A stretch of 64,000 nucleotides of DNA from Mycolicibacterium sp. P9-22 (GTDB lineage: Bacteria > Actinomycetota > Actinomycetes > Mycobacteriales > Mycobacteriaceae). The stretch is taken from NCBI RefSeq assembly GCF_008329585.1, contig NZ_NPKP01000002.1, forward strand, positions 868,001-932,000, given 5' to 3'. The notes under the pieces are model-generated. The model did not search any database and was not told where the DNA came from. It saw only the letters and a program-made list of their open reading frames with translations. Position numbers and translations under genes: made by a program. Shown in pieces: positions 18,792-27,784 of the stretch. Position 1 is the stretch's first letter; each line of letters starts with the position of its first letter.

Positions 18792-18813
18792 GTGTCTATC
18801 TGAACACATGAAG
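18786..18813 (-). promoter_or_regulatory. Hairpin enclosing the start codon of the binding-protein gene
   Basis: CTTCATGTGT (18786-18795) and ACACATGAAG (18804-18813) are perfect 10-base complements around an 8-base loop. On the mRNA (minus strand) the downstream arm contains the ATG start codon at 18791-18789. A weaker alternative stem, CTGAAC (18800-18805) with GTTCAG (18821-18826), would break the first. The pattern could hide the start codon or be an operator. Inference from sequence only. Confidence 0.55.
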
Positions 18814-18822
18814 TGAAGAAGT

Positions 18823-19293
18823 TCAGCCCGAGCGGGTCGGGACCGGGCAAGCCTCTTCGGCCTCGGCCACGATGTGGGTGCCCTCATGCTCGGGCCGGGC
18901 ACCGGCCTCATACTGTGCCCCGGTGATCGGTGCGGCAAGGCCGGCGGTCTCCTCGTCGGTGAACACCCGCCCGCGGCTCAGAAACCGCATGCCCTCCGGG
19001 GACTCCAGGCTGAACCCGCCACCGCGGCCCGGCACCACGTCGATCACCAGCTGGGTGTGTTTCCAGGCCTCGAACTGCGGGCCCGAGATCCAGACCGGGA
19101 CGCCGTCGCCCACGTCGAGCACCGCCAACAGGATGTCGCGGTCACCGACGATGAAGTCGCCGTCGGGGTAACACATCGGCGAGGACCCGTCGCAGCACCC
19201 GCCGGACTGATGAAACATCAAGGCCCCGTGGCGGTTCTGCAGCGTACGCAACAGGTCCGCGGCGGCCGCGGTGATCAGTGCTCGGCTGGTCAT
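18823..19293 (-). CDS. DUF779 protein (Rv0459-like)
   Basis: A 156-residue protein of the DUF779 family with the hallmark HQSGGCCDGSSPMCYPDGDF near residues 28-48 in shorter blocks, rich in cysteine, suggesting metal or redox binding. The family is usually next to an aldehyde dehydrogenase gene (Rv0458 in M. tuberculosis). Here that neighbour is missing, and the ABC importer operon lies immediately downstream, 31 bases away. Function is unproven. It is divergent from the prolyl oligopeptidase gene with only 34 bases between. Confidence 0.85.
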   Translation of the reverse strand: MTSRALITAAAADLLRTLQNRHGALMFHQSGGCCDGSSPMCYPDGDFIVGDRDILLAVLDVGDGVPVWISGPQFEAWKHTQLVIDVVPGRGGGFSLESPEGMRFLSRGRVFTDEETAGLAAPITGAQYEAGARPEHEGTHIVAEAEEACPVPTRSG

Positions 19294-19327
19294 GTGCCCA
19301 GGCTACGCGCACGGTAGAAATTAGTTC

Positions 19328-21319
19328 ATGAGTTCCATTGACCCTGACCCCCACCTCTGGCTCGAGGACGTCACCGGCGAGGACGCCCTGGACTGGGTGC
19401 GCCGGCACAACGACCCGACCCTGGCCGATCTCGGTGACGCCGAGTTCGAGGCCATGCGCACCGAGGCGCTGCAGGTGCTCGACACCGACGCCCGCATCCC
19501 GTACGTGCGCCGCCGTGGGGAGCACCTGTACAACTTCTGGCGCGATGAGGCCAACCCGCGCGGCCTGTGGCGGCGCACCTCGCTGGAGAGCTACCGGACC
19601 GACAGCCCCGAGTGGGATGTGGTCATCGACGTCGACGCGCTGGCGGCCGCCGATGACGAGAACTGGGTATGGGCGGGCGCCGATGTCATCGAACCCGATC
19701 ATGCGCTGGCGCTGATCAGCCTGTCGCGCGGCGGAGCCGACGCCGTGGTGGTGCGGGAATTCGACATGCGCACACGCGAATTCGTGTCCGGCGGATTCGA
19801 GCTACCGGAAGCCAAGACCCAGATCGCCTGGGAGGACGAGAACACCGTCCTGGTCGGCACCGACTTCGGTCCGGACTCGCTCACCGACTCCGGCTACGCC
19901 CGGCTGGTCAAGCGCTGGCGGCGCGGGGACGCCCTGGCCGATGCGGTGACCGTGTACGCCGGAGAGCAGGCCGATGTCATCGTCGCGGCCTCGGTGGACC
20001 GCACCCCCGGGTACGAGCGGACCATGATCAGCCGCGCCGTCGACTTCTTCAACGACGAGATCTACGAACTGCGGGACGCGGAACTCCTGCGCGTCGACGC
20101 CCCCACCGACGCCACCGCGTCGGTGCATCACGACTGGCTGCTCATCGAGCTGCGCACCGACTGGGAGGGGCACGCCGCCGGGTCCCTGCTGGCGGCCAGC
20201 TACGCCGAATTCATCTCGGGTACAAAGAATCTGACCGTGGTGTTCGAGCCCGACGCCCGCACCAGCCTGCACCAGTATTCGTGGACGCGGGACCGGCTCG
20301 TCGTGGTCACGCTCGCCGATGTCGCCAGCCGCGTGCAGATCTTCACCCCCGGCGAGTGGACCGCCACCGACCTGCCCGGGGTTCCGCCGAACACCAACAC
20401 GGTGATCGCCGCCGCGGACTCGCACGGTGACGAGATCTTCCTGGATTCAAGCGGTTTCGTCACACCGTCACAGCTGTTGCACGGCACCCCGGACGGCCCG
20501 GTAACGCGGATCAAGCAGGCACCCGGTTTCTTCGACGCCGCCGGTATCGAGGTCTCCCAGCATTTCGCCACCTCGGCCGACGGCACCCGGATCCCGTACT
20601 TCGTGGTTGGCAGGCCGGGCGCGACCGGCCCGACGCTGCTGGGCGGTTACGGCGGGTTCGAGGTGTCACGCACACCGGGCTATGACGGAGTGCTGGGTCG
20701 GCTGTGGTTGGCCCGCGGCGGCAGCTACGTGCTGGCCAACATCCGCGGCGGCGGCGAGTACGGCCCGGGTTGGCACACCCAGGCGATGCGCGAGGGCCGC
20801 CACCTCGTGGACGAGGATTTCGCAGCGGTCGCACGGGATCTGGTGGCACGCGGGGTGACCACGGTGGCGCGGCTCGGAGCGCAGGGCGGCTCCAACGGCG
20901 GCCTGCTGATGGGCATCATGCTGACGCGCTACCCGGACCTGTTCGGCGCGCTGGTGTGCAGCGTGCCACTGCTGGACATGAAGCGGTTCCACCTGCTGCT
21001 GGCCGGCGCGTCCTGGGTGGCCGAGTACGGCAACCCCGATGATCCGGCCGACTGGGAGTTCATTTCGAAATACTCTCCCTACCAGAATATTTCGGCTGAA
21101 CGCAGCTATCCGCCGATCCTGATCACCACCTCGACCCGCGATGACCGTGTGCACCCGGGGCATGCCCGCAAGATGACGGCCGCCCTAGAGGAAGCCGGGC
21201 ATCCGGTGAGTTACTACGAGAACATCGAGGGCGGACACGGTGGCGCGGCGGACAATTCGCAGGCCGCGTTCCGGGCGGCGCTGATCTACCGCTACCTGTG
21301 GCGGACCATCGGCGGTTAG
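19328..21319 (+). CDS. Prolyl oligopeptidase, S9 family (Rv0457c-like)
   Basis: A serine peptidase that cleaves short peptides, 663 residues with a seven-bladed propeller (about 60-400) and an alpha/beta-hydrolase domain at the C-terminus. The catalytic triad is visible: serine in GGSNGG (residues ~520-525), aspartate in TRDDRVHPGHA, histidine in EGGHGG. No signal peptide is present, so it is probably cytoplasmic. It may process peptides taken up by the importer beside it, but that is only inferred from proximity. Its stop overlaps the convergent symporter gene by four bases. Confidence 0.93.
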   Translation: MSSIDPDPHLWLEDVTGEDALDWVRRHNDPTLADLGDAEFEAMRTEALQVLDTDARIPYVRRRGEHLYNFWRDEANPRGLWRRTSLESYRTDSPEWDVVIDVDALAAADDENWVWAGADVIEPDHALALISLSRGGADAVVVREFDMRTREFVSGGFELPEAKTQIAWEDENTVLVGTDFGPDSLTDSGYARLVKRWRRGDALADAVTVYAGEQADVIVAASVDRTPGYERTMISRAVDFFNDEIYELRDAELLRVDAPTDATASVHHDWLLIELRTDWEGHAAGSLLAASYAEFISGTKNLTVVFEPDARTSLHQYSWTRDRLVVVTLADVASRVQIFTPGEWTATDLPGVPPNTNTVIAAADSHGDEIFLDSSGFVTPSQLLHGTPDGPVTRIKQAPGFFDAAGIEVSQHFATSADGTRIPYFVVGRPGATGPTLLGGYGGFEVSRTPGYDGVLGRLWLARGGSYVLANIRGGGEYGPGWHTQAMREGRHLVDEDFAAVARDLVARGVTTVARLGAQGGSNGGLLMGIMLTRYPDLFGALVCSVPLLDMKRFHLLLAGASWVAEYGNPDDPADWEFISKYSPYQNISAERSYPPILITTSTRDDRVHPGHARKMTAALEEAGHPVSYYENIEGGHGGAADNSQAAFRAALIYRYLWRTIGG

Positions 21320-22614
21320 TCCGCCTGGTCCGCCCGCGCGAGGACGTCGCCGTATTCGGTGAGGTCGAGTTCCTCAGCGGTCACCGCCTTGGTGCCGTTG
21401 TAGACATCGCGGTCGATCTCATCGTCGGCGTTGGCGACCAGCATGGCCACGAAGGTGTCCCCGTTGACGTTGAGGAAGGTGCGGAAGATGCCGGCGAACC
21501 AGTCGACCGCGATCAGCAGGCCGACGGCTTCGAACGGCAGACCCAGCGAGGTCGCCAGGAACATCGCGACGACCGGGAAGCCGCCGGGGACGGTGATGGT
21601 GCCCATGTTCAGCAGGATCGCCAGTGCCATGCCCAGGGCGATCTGTCCGAAGCTCAGGTTGATGTCACCGGCCTGGGCCAGGAACATCACCACGATCATG
21701 TAGTTCAGCACCGCGCCGTAGGAACCCATCGTCAACCCGATGGACAGGGTGAAGTTGGCGACCTTCTGGCTGACCCCCACCTTCTCGACGGCGTTGCGCA
21801 GCACTGTCGGGAAGGTCACCGCCGAGCTGGTGGTGGTGACGGCGATGGCGGTCTGCTCGGCCAGTTTCTCCGGCAGCTTCAACGGGCTCAGTCGGGTGCG
21901 CACCGTCACGACGAGCACGAACAGCGTGAAGAGGATGAGCACCCCGAGCAGTGTGGTGCCCAGATACTTCAGCGCCGTGGTCACCACCGAGAAACCCACA
22001 TCCCCGGCGAGCGCGGCGAGCAGGCAGAAGACACCGATCGGCGCGATGTGCATCACCAGCCGGATCATGGTCAGCACGATCTGCTGGATCTGGTCGATGA
22101 AGCCCAGCACCGAATCGTCGCCGCTGGAGTTGATGTGTTTGCGCAGCGCGATGCCGAACAGCAGCGAGAAGACGATGATGGGCACCATGGTGGCGGTCGA
22201 CATCGCGTTGAAGATGTTGGTCGAGACGAAGTTGAGCAGTGTCTCCTGCCAGCCCAGCGCCTCCCCCGCGGACTCCTGCAGGGCCGGATCGAGTTCCTGG
22301 GTGAAGACCATGCCCGCGCCGGGCCGGATCACCGTGCTGAGCAACCAGGCCAACACCGCGGCGACGAACGAGAAACCGAGCATCCACTTGAAGGTGCGGA
22401 ACGCGATCCGGCCGGTGCCCGCGCCCGTCATCGACGCGGTGGCCACGATGACCGAGGCCACCACCAGCGGCACGATCGACATCTGGATGAGCCGGATGAA
22501 CATGTCTCCGACGAATTTCAGATTCGCGGCCCACTCGCCGACGAGCAGACCGAACGCGATACCGCCGACCGCCGCGATACCGATCTGCACCGCGGGGCTG
22601 GTAAGAGTCTTCAT
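21316..22614 (-). CDS. Dicarboxylate/amino acid:cation symporter (DAACS, SLC1-like)
   Basis: A sodium- or proton-coupled uptake carrier for C4-dicarboxylates or acidic amino acids, 432 residues with about eight membrane segments and two re-entrant loops. Diagnostic blocks are the Ser-rich tip TTTSSAVTFPTVL, NMGTITVPGGFP and the C-terminal substrate motif FRTFLNVNGD. The C-terminal ~35 residues are acidic and cytoplasmic. The DctA/GltP distinction cannot be drawn from motifs. This gene begins the block that has no counterpart at this location in M. tuberculosis. Confidence 0.9.
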   Translation of the reverse strand: MKTLTSPAVQIGIAAVGGIAFGLLVGEWAANLKFVGDMFIRLIQMSIVPLVVASVIVATASMTGAGTGRIAFRTFKWMLGFSFVAAVLAWLLSTVIRPGAGMVFTQELDPALQESAGEALGWQETLLNFVSTNIFNAMSTATMVPIIVFSLLFGIALRKHINSSGDDSVLGFIDQIQQIVLTMIRLVMHIAPIGVFCLLAALAGDVGFSVVTTALKYLGTTLLGVLILFTLFVLVVTVRTRLSPLKLPEKLAEQTAIAVTTTSSAVTFPTVLRNAVEKVGVSQKVANFTLSIGLTMGSYGAVLNYMIVVMFLAQAGDINLSFGQIALGMALAILLNMGTITVPGGFPVVAMFLATSLGLPFEAVGLLIAVDWFAGIFRTFLNVNGDTFVAMLVANADDEIDRDVYNGTKAVTAEELDLTEYGDVLARADQAD

Positions 22615-22714
22615 CGCGACGAAAGTAGTTCGGGCGCAATACCCGCAGGTGTCAGTGGCATTTCGCCCGGGTTACCCGGCCGGCGGCGCCGCCGCCGCCG
22701 CTATGCTGACGCCG

Positions 22715-22996
22715 ATGTCCGGATTCTCGACCTTCAAACGCTATCTCGTCATCCAGGCGTTCACGCTGGTGTGCGGCATCGTCGGGCCGATCTTCCTGTT
22801 CGCCTACTTCGGCGCCCAACCGGACACCACCATCCGATGGATGTACTGGGCGGGCCTGTTCATCACAGCCGCCGATGTGCTCATCGCGCTGGCCATCACC
22901 TCGGCCACCACCAAGGCCGATCGGGCACCGCTGGATACCAAGGCCGCGCTGGCAATTGAGAAACTTCGTCACCGCATCGCCAACGACGACCGATAG
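22715..22996 (+). CDS. Small membrane protein
   Basis: A 93-residue protein with two clear membrane segments (residues ~10-30 and ~42-62) and a charged C-terminal helix (ALAIEKLRHRIAN). ATG 22715 or an in-frame ATG at 22703 could be used; the preceding bases form a GCC repeat (22682-22700), making the ribosome site hard to see. It resembles small actinobacterial proteins with no known role. It precedes the WS/DGAT gene by 27 bases on the same strand, so it may be in its operon. Confidence 0.65.
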   Translation: MSGFSTFKRYLVIQAFTLVCGIVGPIFLFAYFGAQPDTTIRWMYWAGLFITAADVLIALAITSATTKADRAPLDTKAALAIEKLRHRIANDDR

Positions 22997-23023
22997 CCGC
23001 CACCCCGCGCGTACGCTCCCCCC

Positions 23024-24448
23024 ATGAGCCGGCTATCGAGCGTCGACGCGGCATTCTGGTTCGCCGAAACCGGTGGCTGGCACATGCACATCGGGGCGTG
23101 CGCGGTGTGCGACCCGACCGACGCACCCGACTTCAGCTTCGAACGCGTCCGCGAACTCGTCGCCAGCCGGTTGCCCGAACTCCCACAGTTGCGCTGGCGT
23201 GTGACCGGTGCCCCGATGGGGATGGACCGGCCCTGGTTCGTCGAGGACGACGACCTCGACATCGACTTCCACATCCGGCGGATCGCAGTGCCGGCCCCGG
23301 GCGGCCGAAAAGAGTTCGACGAACTCGCCGGCCGGCTGATGTCCTACAAACTCGACCGGTCCAAACCGCTGTGGGAACTCTGGTGGATCGAGGGCCTCAA
23401 GGGCGGCCGCGTCGCGATCATCACGAAGATGCATCACGCCGTCGTCGACGGTGTCTCCGGCGCAGGCCTCACCGAGATCCTGTTCGACGTGACCCGCGAG
23501 CCGCGCCCACCCGCCGTCGACGTCGACCGCTCCCTGGTCGGCGTCGGTCTGCCGCGGCCCGAGGTCCGTTTCGTCAGCGGGCTGATCAACCTCGGCGTCA
23601 AGACGCCCTACCGGATCGCCCGCCTCATCGAGCAGACGGTGCGCCAGCAGATCGCGGTGCGGGGCATCGACAACAAGCCGCCGCGCTATTTCGACGGGCC
23701 GACGGTGCGTTTCAACGCCCCGATCTCACCGCACCGCCGGGTGGCGGGGGCACGGGTGCCACTGGAGCGGGTCAAGGCGGTCAAGGAGGCGTTCGGCGTC
23801 AAGCTCAACGATGTGGTGCTCGCACTGGTGTCGGGTGCCATGCGCGAATACCTGAAGGCGCACAACGAGTTGCCGGAGAAGTCGCTGGTCTCCCAGGTGC
23901 CGGTGTCGACCCGCGCGGAATCCGACAACGGGGTCGGCAACCAGGTGTCGGCCATGACGGTGGTGCTCGCCAGCGACATCGCCGACCCGGCACGACGCAT
24001 CAAGGCCATCTACGCCTACACCCAGGGTGCCAAGGAGATGGCCAAGGCGCTCACCGCGAATCAGATCATGGGCTACACCGAGACCACCCCGCCCGGCCTG
24101 CTCGCGCTGGCCTCGCGCGCCTACGCGGCCAGCGGGATCGGCAGTTCGATCGCGCCGATGAACGTGGTGATCAGCAATGTGCCCGGCCCGGACTTCCCGC
24201 TGTATCTGGGCGGCGCGAAAGTCGAGAGCCTGATGCCGCTCGGCCCGCTGCTCTTCGATGTGGCGCTCAACGTCACCTGCTTCAGCTATTGCGGTTCGGT
24301 CGATTTCGGTTTCATCACCACGCCGGAGGTGGCATCGGACATCCACAAGATGGCCGATCTGATCGAGCCCGCGCTCATCGATCTGGAGGTGGCCGCCGGG
24401 CTGGCGGTCACCGACGTGAAGCGGGTCCCACCGCGCGGCCGCCGCTGA
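23024..24448 (+). CDS. Wax ester synthase/diacylglycerol acyltransferase (WS/DGAT)
   Basis: Esterifies diacylglycerol or fatty alcohol with acyl-CoA to form storage lipid. The 474-residue protein carries the catalytic motif HHAVVDG at about residue 137-143, the upstream [22 protein letters not shown], and the C-terminal block [19 protein letters not shown], all diagnostic of mycobacterial Tgs enzymes. Substrate (triacylglycerol or wax) is not predictable. Fast-growing mycobacteria have many paralogs. It lies beside a class I PPK2 and aldehyde dehydrogenase on the other strand. Confidence 0.94.
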   Translation: MSRLSSVDAAFWFAETGGWHMHIGACAVCDPTDAPDFSFERVRELVASRLPELPQLRWRVTGAPMGMDRPWFVEDDDLDIDFHIRRIAVPAPGGRKEFDELAGRLMSYKLDRSKPLWELWWIEGLKGGRVAIITKMHHAVVDGVSGAGLTEILFDVTREPRPPAVDVDRSLVGVGLPRPEVRFVSGLINLGVKTPYRIARLIEQTVRQQIAVRGIDNKPPRYFDGPTVRFNAPISPHRRVAGARVPLERVKAVKEAFGVKLNDVVLALVSGAMREYLKAHNELPEKSLVSQVPVSTRAESDNGVGNQVSAMTVVLASDIADPARRIKAIYAYTQGAKEMAKALTANQIMGYTETTPPGLLALASRAYAASGIGSSIAPMNVVISNVPGPDFPLYLGGAKVESLMPLGPLLFDVALNVTCFSYCGSVDFGFITTPEVASDIHKMADLIEPALIDLEVAAGLAVTDVKRVPPRGRR

Positions 24449-24452
24449 GGCG

Positions 24453-25280
24453 TCAGCGCTCTTCGCCCAGCCCGCTGAGCAGCGACACGATCACCCCGAT
24501 GATCACCATGCCGCCGCCGACGGTGAGGGTGAGGTTCAGCCACATGTGCATGCTGTTGACGGCGTGGGCCACCATCAGGTCGGCGATCGCATGGATGTTG
24601 CCGGTGGTCCGGTTCAGCGCATCGTCGACGTGGCCGCGGCCGATCTCGATACCGGCCCACCCGGCCGCACCGACCAGCAGCGCCGAAACGCCCAGCGCGG
24701 CAAACATTCTGCCTCGCTTACGGGACGCCGCGAGGGTCAGCAGGGCGAACACGACGGCCAGCACCGCCACCCCCACGCTGATCCACGGGCCCCACAGCGC
24801 GACCGGTCGCAACTGGCCGGGCCGCAGACCGCCGGATTCGTTCTCGGTCACCGGTACCTGCAGGCTGGTCGGCACCTGTACCCCGAAACCGTCCAGGGTC
24901 TGCCGGATCGAGCTGTCGGCGAGCATCGGTGACAGATCCACCACCCACTGGCCCTGCGCGTCGTCGGTGAACAGCCAGTGATGGGCCACCCGGTTGACGG
25001 AGGCGAACTGGCCGGGGAAGACCGGGCTGGAAGTGTAGGAGTTGGCGGCCGCCTCAAGCAGGGTGGCCTGCACCCCGGAGGCCCCGGTGGCGCCGGACAC
25101 CTGCGCGGTCAGTTCGGCTGCCATCGGCTGCTGCAGTGCCGGGTTGCGGGCCGCGCCGGCCGCCAGGTCGGAGTACCCGTCCACGCTGACGACGTTGTGC
25201 TGCGTCCACAGTGCGGGGACGCTGACGGCCAGCAGCACCGTGGTCACCAACCAGAGCAGGAGCGCCAGCAGCGAACGCAT
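24453..25280 (-). CDS. Membrane protein with large extracytoplasmic domain
   Basis: A 275-residue membrane protein of unknown function. It has a hydrophobic segment at residues ~5-25, then an exported ~130-residue region, and three more segments (~165-185, ~193-212 and ~245-268). A conserved pattern of mycobacterial proteins (WLFTDDAQGQWVVDLSPML) is present in the exported part. It lies 16 bases downstream of the PPK2 gene on the same strand and ends 4 bases from the convergent WS/DGAT gene. Confidence 0.8.
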   Translation of the reverse strand: MRSLLALLLWLVTTVLLAVSVPALWTQHNVVSVDGYSDLAAGAARNPALQQPMAAELTAQVSGATGASGVQATLLEAAANSYTSSPVFPGQFASVNRVAHHWLFTDDAQGQWVVDLSPMLADSSIRQTLDGFGVQVPTSLQVPVTENESGGLRPGQLRPVALWGPWISVGVAVLAVVFALLTLAASRKRGRMFAALGVSALLVGAAGWAGIEIGRGHVDDALNRTTGNIHAIADLMVAHAVNSMHMWLNLTLTVGGGMVIIGVIVSLLSGLGEER

Positions 25281-25296
25281 GGCACCCCTCTCCGTG

Positions 25297-26154
25297 TCAG
25301 TCCGAAAGCGCGCGTCCCACGATCAGCGGATCGGGCTGGCCGATCACCTCGTAGTCCTTGTTGTCGTAGTCGAACTTACTCAGCACATGGCGCATCGCGT
25401 TGATCCGGGCGCGTTTCTTGTCGTTGCTCTTCACGACCGTCCACGGCGCGGTCTCGGTATCGGTCCAGGCGAACATGTCTTCCTTGGCCGCGGTGTAGTC
25501 GTCCCACTTGTCCAGCGATGCCAGGTCGGTGGGCGAGAGTTTCCACTGCCGGACCGGATCGACCTGGCGGATGGTGAAACGCGTGCGCTGTTCGTTCTGG
25601 GTCACCGAGAACCACAGCTTGGTGAGGCTGATGCCGTCGTTGACCAGCATCTGCTCGAACAACGGAGCCTGCCGGATGAACTCGGCGTGCTGCTTGGCTG
25701 TGCAGTAGCCCATCACCCGCTCGACACCGGCCCGGTTGTACCAGGACCGGTCGAACAGCACGATCTCACCGGCGGCGGGCAGGTGCTCCACATAACGCTG
25801 GAAATACCACTGGGTGCGTTCCTTCTCGGTCGGCTTCTCCAGGGCGACCACCCGGGCGCCGCGCGGGTTGAGGTGTTCCATGAACCGCTTGATGGTGCCG
25901 CCCTTGCCCGCGGCGTCGCGGCCCTCGAAGACGATGACGTGGCGCAGGCCGTTGGCCTGGCTCCACTTCTGCAGCTTGAGCAACTCGATCTGCAGCAGGC
26001 GCTTCTGCTCCTCGTACTCGATGCGCTGCATCCGCTCGTCGTACGGGTAGTTCTCCCGCCAGGTGTCGACGACGTCGCCGCCGGGCATCAGCAGCAGTTC
26101 GGGGTCGTCGTCGTCATCGTCGCGGACGGCGTAGCCGGAAACATCGAGAGTCAC
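25297..26154 (-). CDS. ppk2: Polyphosphate kinase 2, class I (Rv3232c-like)
   Basis: Uses polyphosphate to phosphorylate nucleoside diphosphates (GTP or ATP from GDP or ADP). The 285-residue protein has the class I motifs: FEGRDAAGKGGTIKRF (P-loop, residues ~75-85), LFDRSWYNRAGVERVMGYC (Walker B/lid) and PVRQWKLSPTDLASL. It closely follows the M. tuberculosis Rv3232c pattern. An acidic N-terminus (residues ~11-17, run of aspartates) is unusual. A different PPK2 class is encoded at 4065-4937. The aldehyde dehydrogenase gene is 61 bases upstream on the same strand. Confidence 0.95.
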   Translation of the reverse strand: MTLDVSGYAVRDDDDDDPELLLMPGGDVVDTWRENYPYDERMQRIEYEEQKRLLQIELLKLQKWSQANGLRHVIVFEGRDAAGKGGTIKRFMEHLNPRGARVVALEKPTEKERTQWYFQRYVEHLPAAGEIVLFDRSWYNRAGVERVMGYCTAKQHAEFIRQAPLFEQMLVNDGISLTKLWFSVTQNEQRTRFTIRQVDPVRQWKLSPTDLASLDKWDDYTAAKEDMFAWTDTETAPWTVVKSNDKKRARINAMRHVLSKFDYDNKDYEVIGQPDPLIVGRALSD

Positions 26155-26215
26155 CGGGCGAAGCTATCCACCCGGACGTACGAGACGGTGACGCCCGGGT
26201 GAACAGCCGGGGGGT

Positions 26216-27727
26216 TTACTTCGCTTCGCGCTTGGGCCGCGACAGCGCCATCTTGGTCATCATCTTGTTCATCCGGGCCAGCGCCTTGAGCGAGTTGTTG
26301 TAGTAGTTGCCGCCGGCGCCGACGCTCAGCCGCGGCACCACCACGGTCTCCTGCCTGCAGTACTTGCGCACCCCGTCGACACCGCCGAAGCGAGCGCCGA
26401 TCCCGGAGGTCTTCCAGCCGCCCATGGGGGCGGTGGTGCACATCAGGTTGGAGATCACGTCGTTGACGTTGACGGCGCCGCAGTCCAGTTGCAGCGCAAT
26501 GTCCTTGGCGCGCTCGACATCCTTGGAGAACACCGCCGCGCTCAGCCCGTACGGGCTGTCATTGGCCAGCCGCACGGCCTCCCCGACGGAGGACACCTTC
26601 ATGATGGGCAGCGTCGGCCCGAAGGTCTCCTCGGTCATACAGGCCATCGAGTGGTCCACGTCGACGAGCACGGTGGGCGGGTAGAAGCTGCCCACGCCCT
26701 CGGAGCGCTTGCCACCTGTCAGCGCCCTGGCGCCCTTGGCCAGCGCGTCATCGACGTGCTTGGCGGTGACCGCCACCTGGGACTCGTCGATCAGGGCGCC
26801 GAAGTCGTAGCCCTCGCCCGACCCCATCTTCAGGTTCTGCACGGCCTTGACCACCGCGGCGACGAACTGGTCGTAGACCTGCTCCAGCACGTAGACCCGC
26901 TCGACGGAGACACAGGTCTGGCCGGCGTTGAACATCGCGCCCCACACCGCGGCGTTGGCGGCGAGTTCCACGTCGGCGTCGTCGAGCACGATCATCGGAT
27001 CCTTGCCGCCCAGCTCCAGGCTGACCGGGGTGAGCCGGCGCGCGGCGCGCTCCATCACCTTCACGCCGGTGGCCGACGATCCGGTGAACTGGATGTAGTC
27101 GGAGTTGTCGATGACGGCCTCGGACACCTCACGCGCACCCTGGGCCAGCGCCAGCACCTCGGGGGCGCCGGAATCCAGCCAGCCGCGCAGCAGCACCTCG
27201 GCGGTCAGCGGGGTGCGCTCGGACGGTTTCAGCAGCACCGCGGCACCGGCGGCCAGCGCGCCGATGGCGTCCATCATCGCGTTGGCCACGGGGTAGTTCC
27301 ACGGCGCGATGATCCCGACGACCGCGCGCGGGCGGTAGTGCACGGCGATCTTCTTGATGGACAGGAACGGCAGCGGCGCCGGGCGGCTGTCCGGTGCCAT
27401 CGCCTTCTCGACCGTCTTGATGTAGTAGGACAGGATCATGATCAGCAGCGGTACCTCTTGGGCCGCGTCGGTGGCCGACTTACCGGTTTCGGCGATCAGC
27501 AGCCGCTCGATCTCGTCGCGGTGCTCGCCGAGCCAGACGGCGTAACGGGCCAGCACCTTGGCGCGGCCCTTCGCGCCGCGGGCCTCCCATTCGCGCTGCG
27601 CCTCGCGCAGGCCGGCGGCGATCTGTGGGACGTCGGCGGGGTTGGTCCAGCGCACCTCGCCGGCCACCGCGCCGGTGGCGGGATTCAGGATGGTAGACAC
27701 GTCGGAACGGTCTGCTGTGGCAGTCAT
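26216..27727 (-). CDS. NAD(P)-dependent aldehyde dehydrogenase
   Basis: Oxidises an aldehyde to the acid, 503 residues. The catalytic cysteine is in FNAGQTCVSVERV (residue ~277), the general-base glutamate in LELGGKDP, and the coenzyme motif FTGSSATG at ~205-212. Sequence blocks (WNYPVANAMMDAIGAL, GWKTSGIGARFGG) place it with coniferyl/succinate-semialdehyde-type dehydrogenases. The exact substrate is unknown. A 14-base palindrome (27771-27784) lies 44 bases upstream of the ATG, in the 3' end of the DinB gene, and could be an operator. Confidence 0.92.
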   Translation of the reverse strand: MTATADRSDVSTILNPATGAVAGEVRWTNPADVPQIAAGLREAQREWEARGAKGRAKVLARYAVWLGEHRDEIERLLIAETGKSATDAAQEVPLLIMILSYYIKTVEKAMAPDSRPAPLPFLSIKKIAVHYRPRAVVGIIAPWNYPVANAMMDAIGALAAGAAVLLKPSERTPLTAEVLLRGWLDSGAPEVLALAQGAREVSEAVIDNSDYIQFTGSSATGVKVMERAARRLTPVSLELGGKDPMIVLDDADVELAANAAVWGAMFNAGQTCVSVERVYVLEQVYDQFVAAVVKAVQNLKMGSGEGYDFGALIDESQVAVTAKHVDDALAKGARALTGGKRSEGVGSFYPPTVLVDVDHSMACMTEETFGPTLPIMKVSSVGEAVRLANDSPYGLSAAVFSKDVERAKDIALQLDCGAVNVNDVISNLMCTTAPMGGWKTSGIGARFGGVDGVRKYCRQETVVVPRLSVGAGGNYYNNSLKALARMNKMMTKMALSRPKREAK

Positions 27728-27770
27728 AGGGCCATGTTAAACCCGCGCTGTGACGTAGCTCGCACCGGGG

Positions 27771-27784
27771 TTGACACCTGTCAA
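27771..27784. promoter_or_regulatory. Palindrome TTGACA-CC-TGTCAA upstream of aldehyde dehydrogenase
   Basis: Perfect six-base arms around CC, 44 bases before the aldehyde dehydrogenase start. On the minus strand it reads TTGACAGGTGTCAA, so it also contains a -35 consensus; a matching -10 is not clear. It overlaps the DinB gene's stop codon. Likely a regulator-binding site or promoter; the regulator is unknown. Confidence 0.4.

Noticed and set aside
21298..22959. 553-codon + strand open frame
   Set aside because: Antisense to the symporter; His/Gln/Asp-rich and not protein-like.
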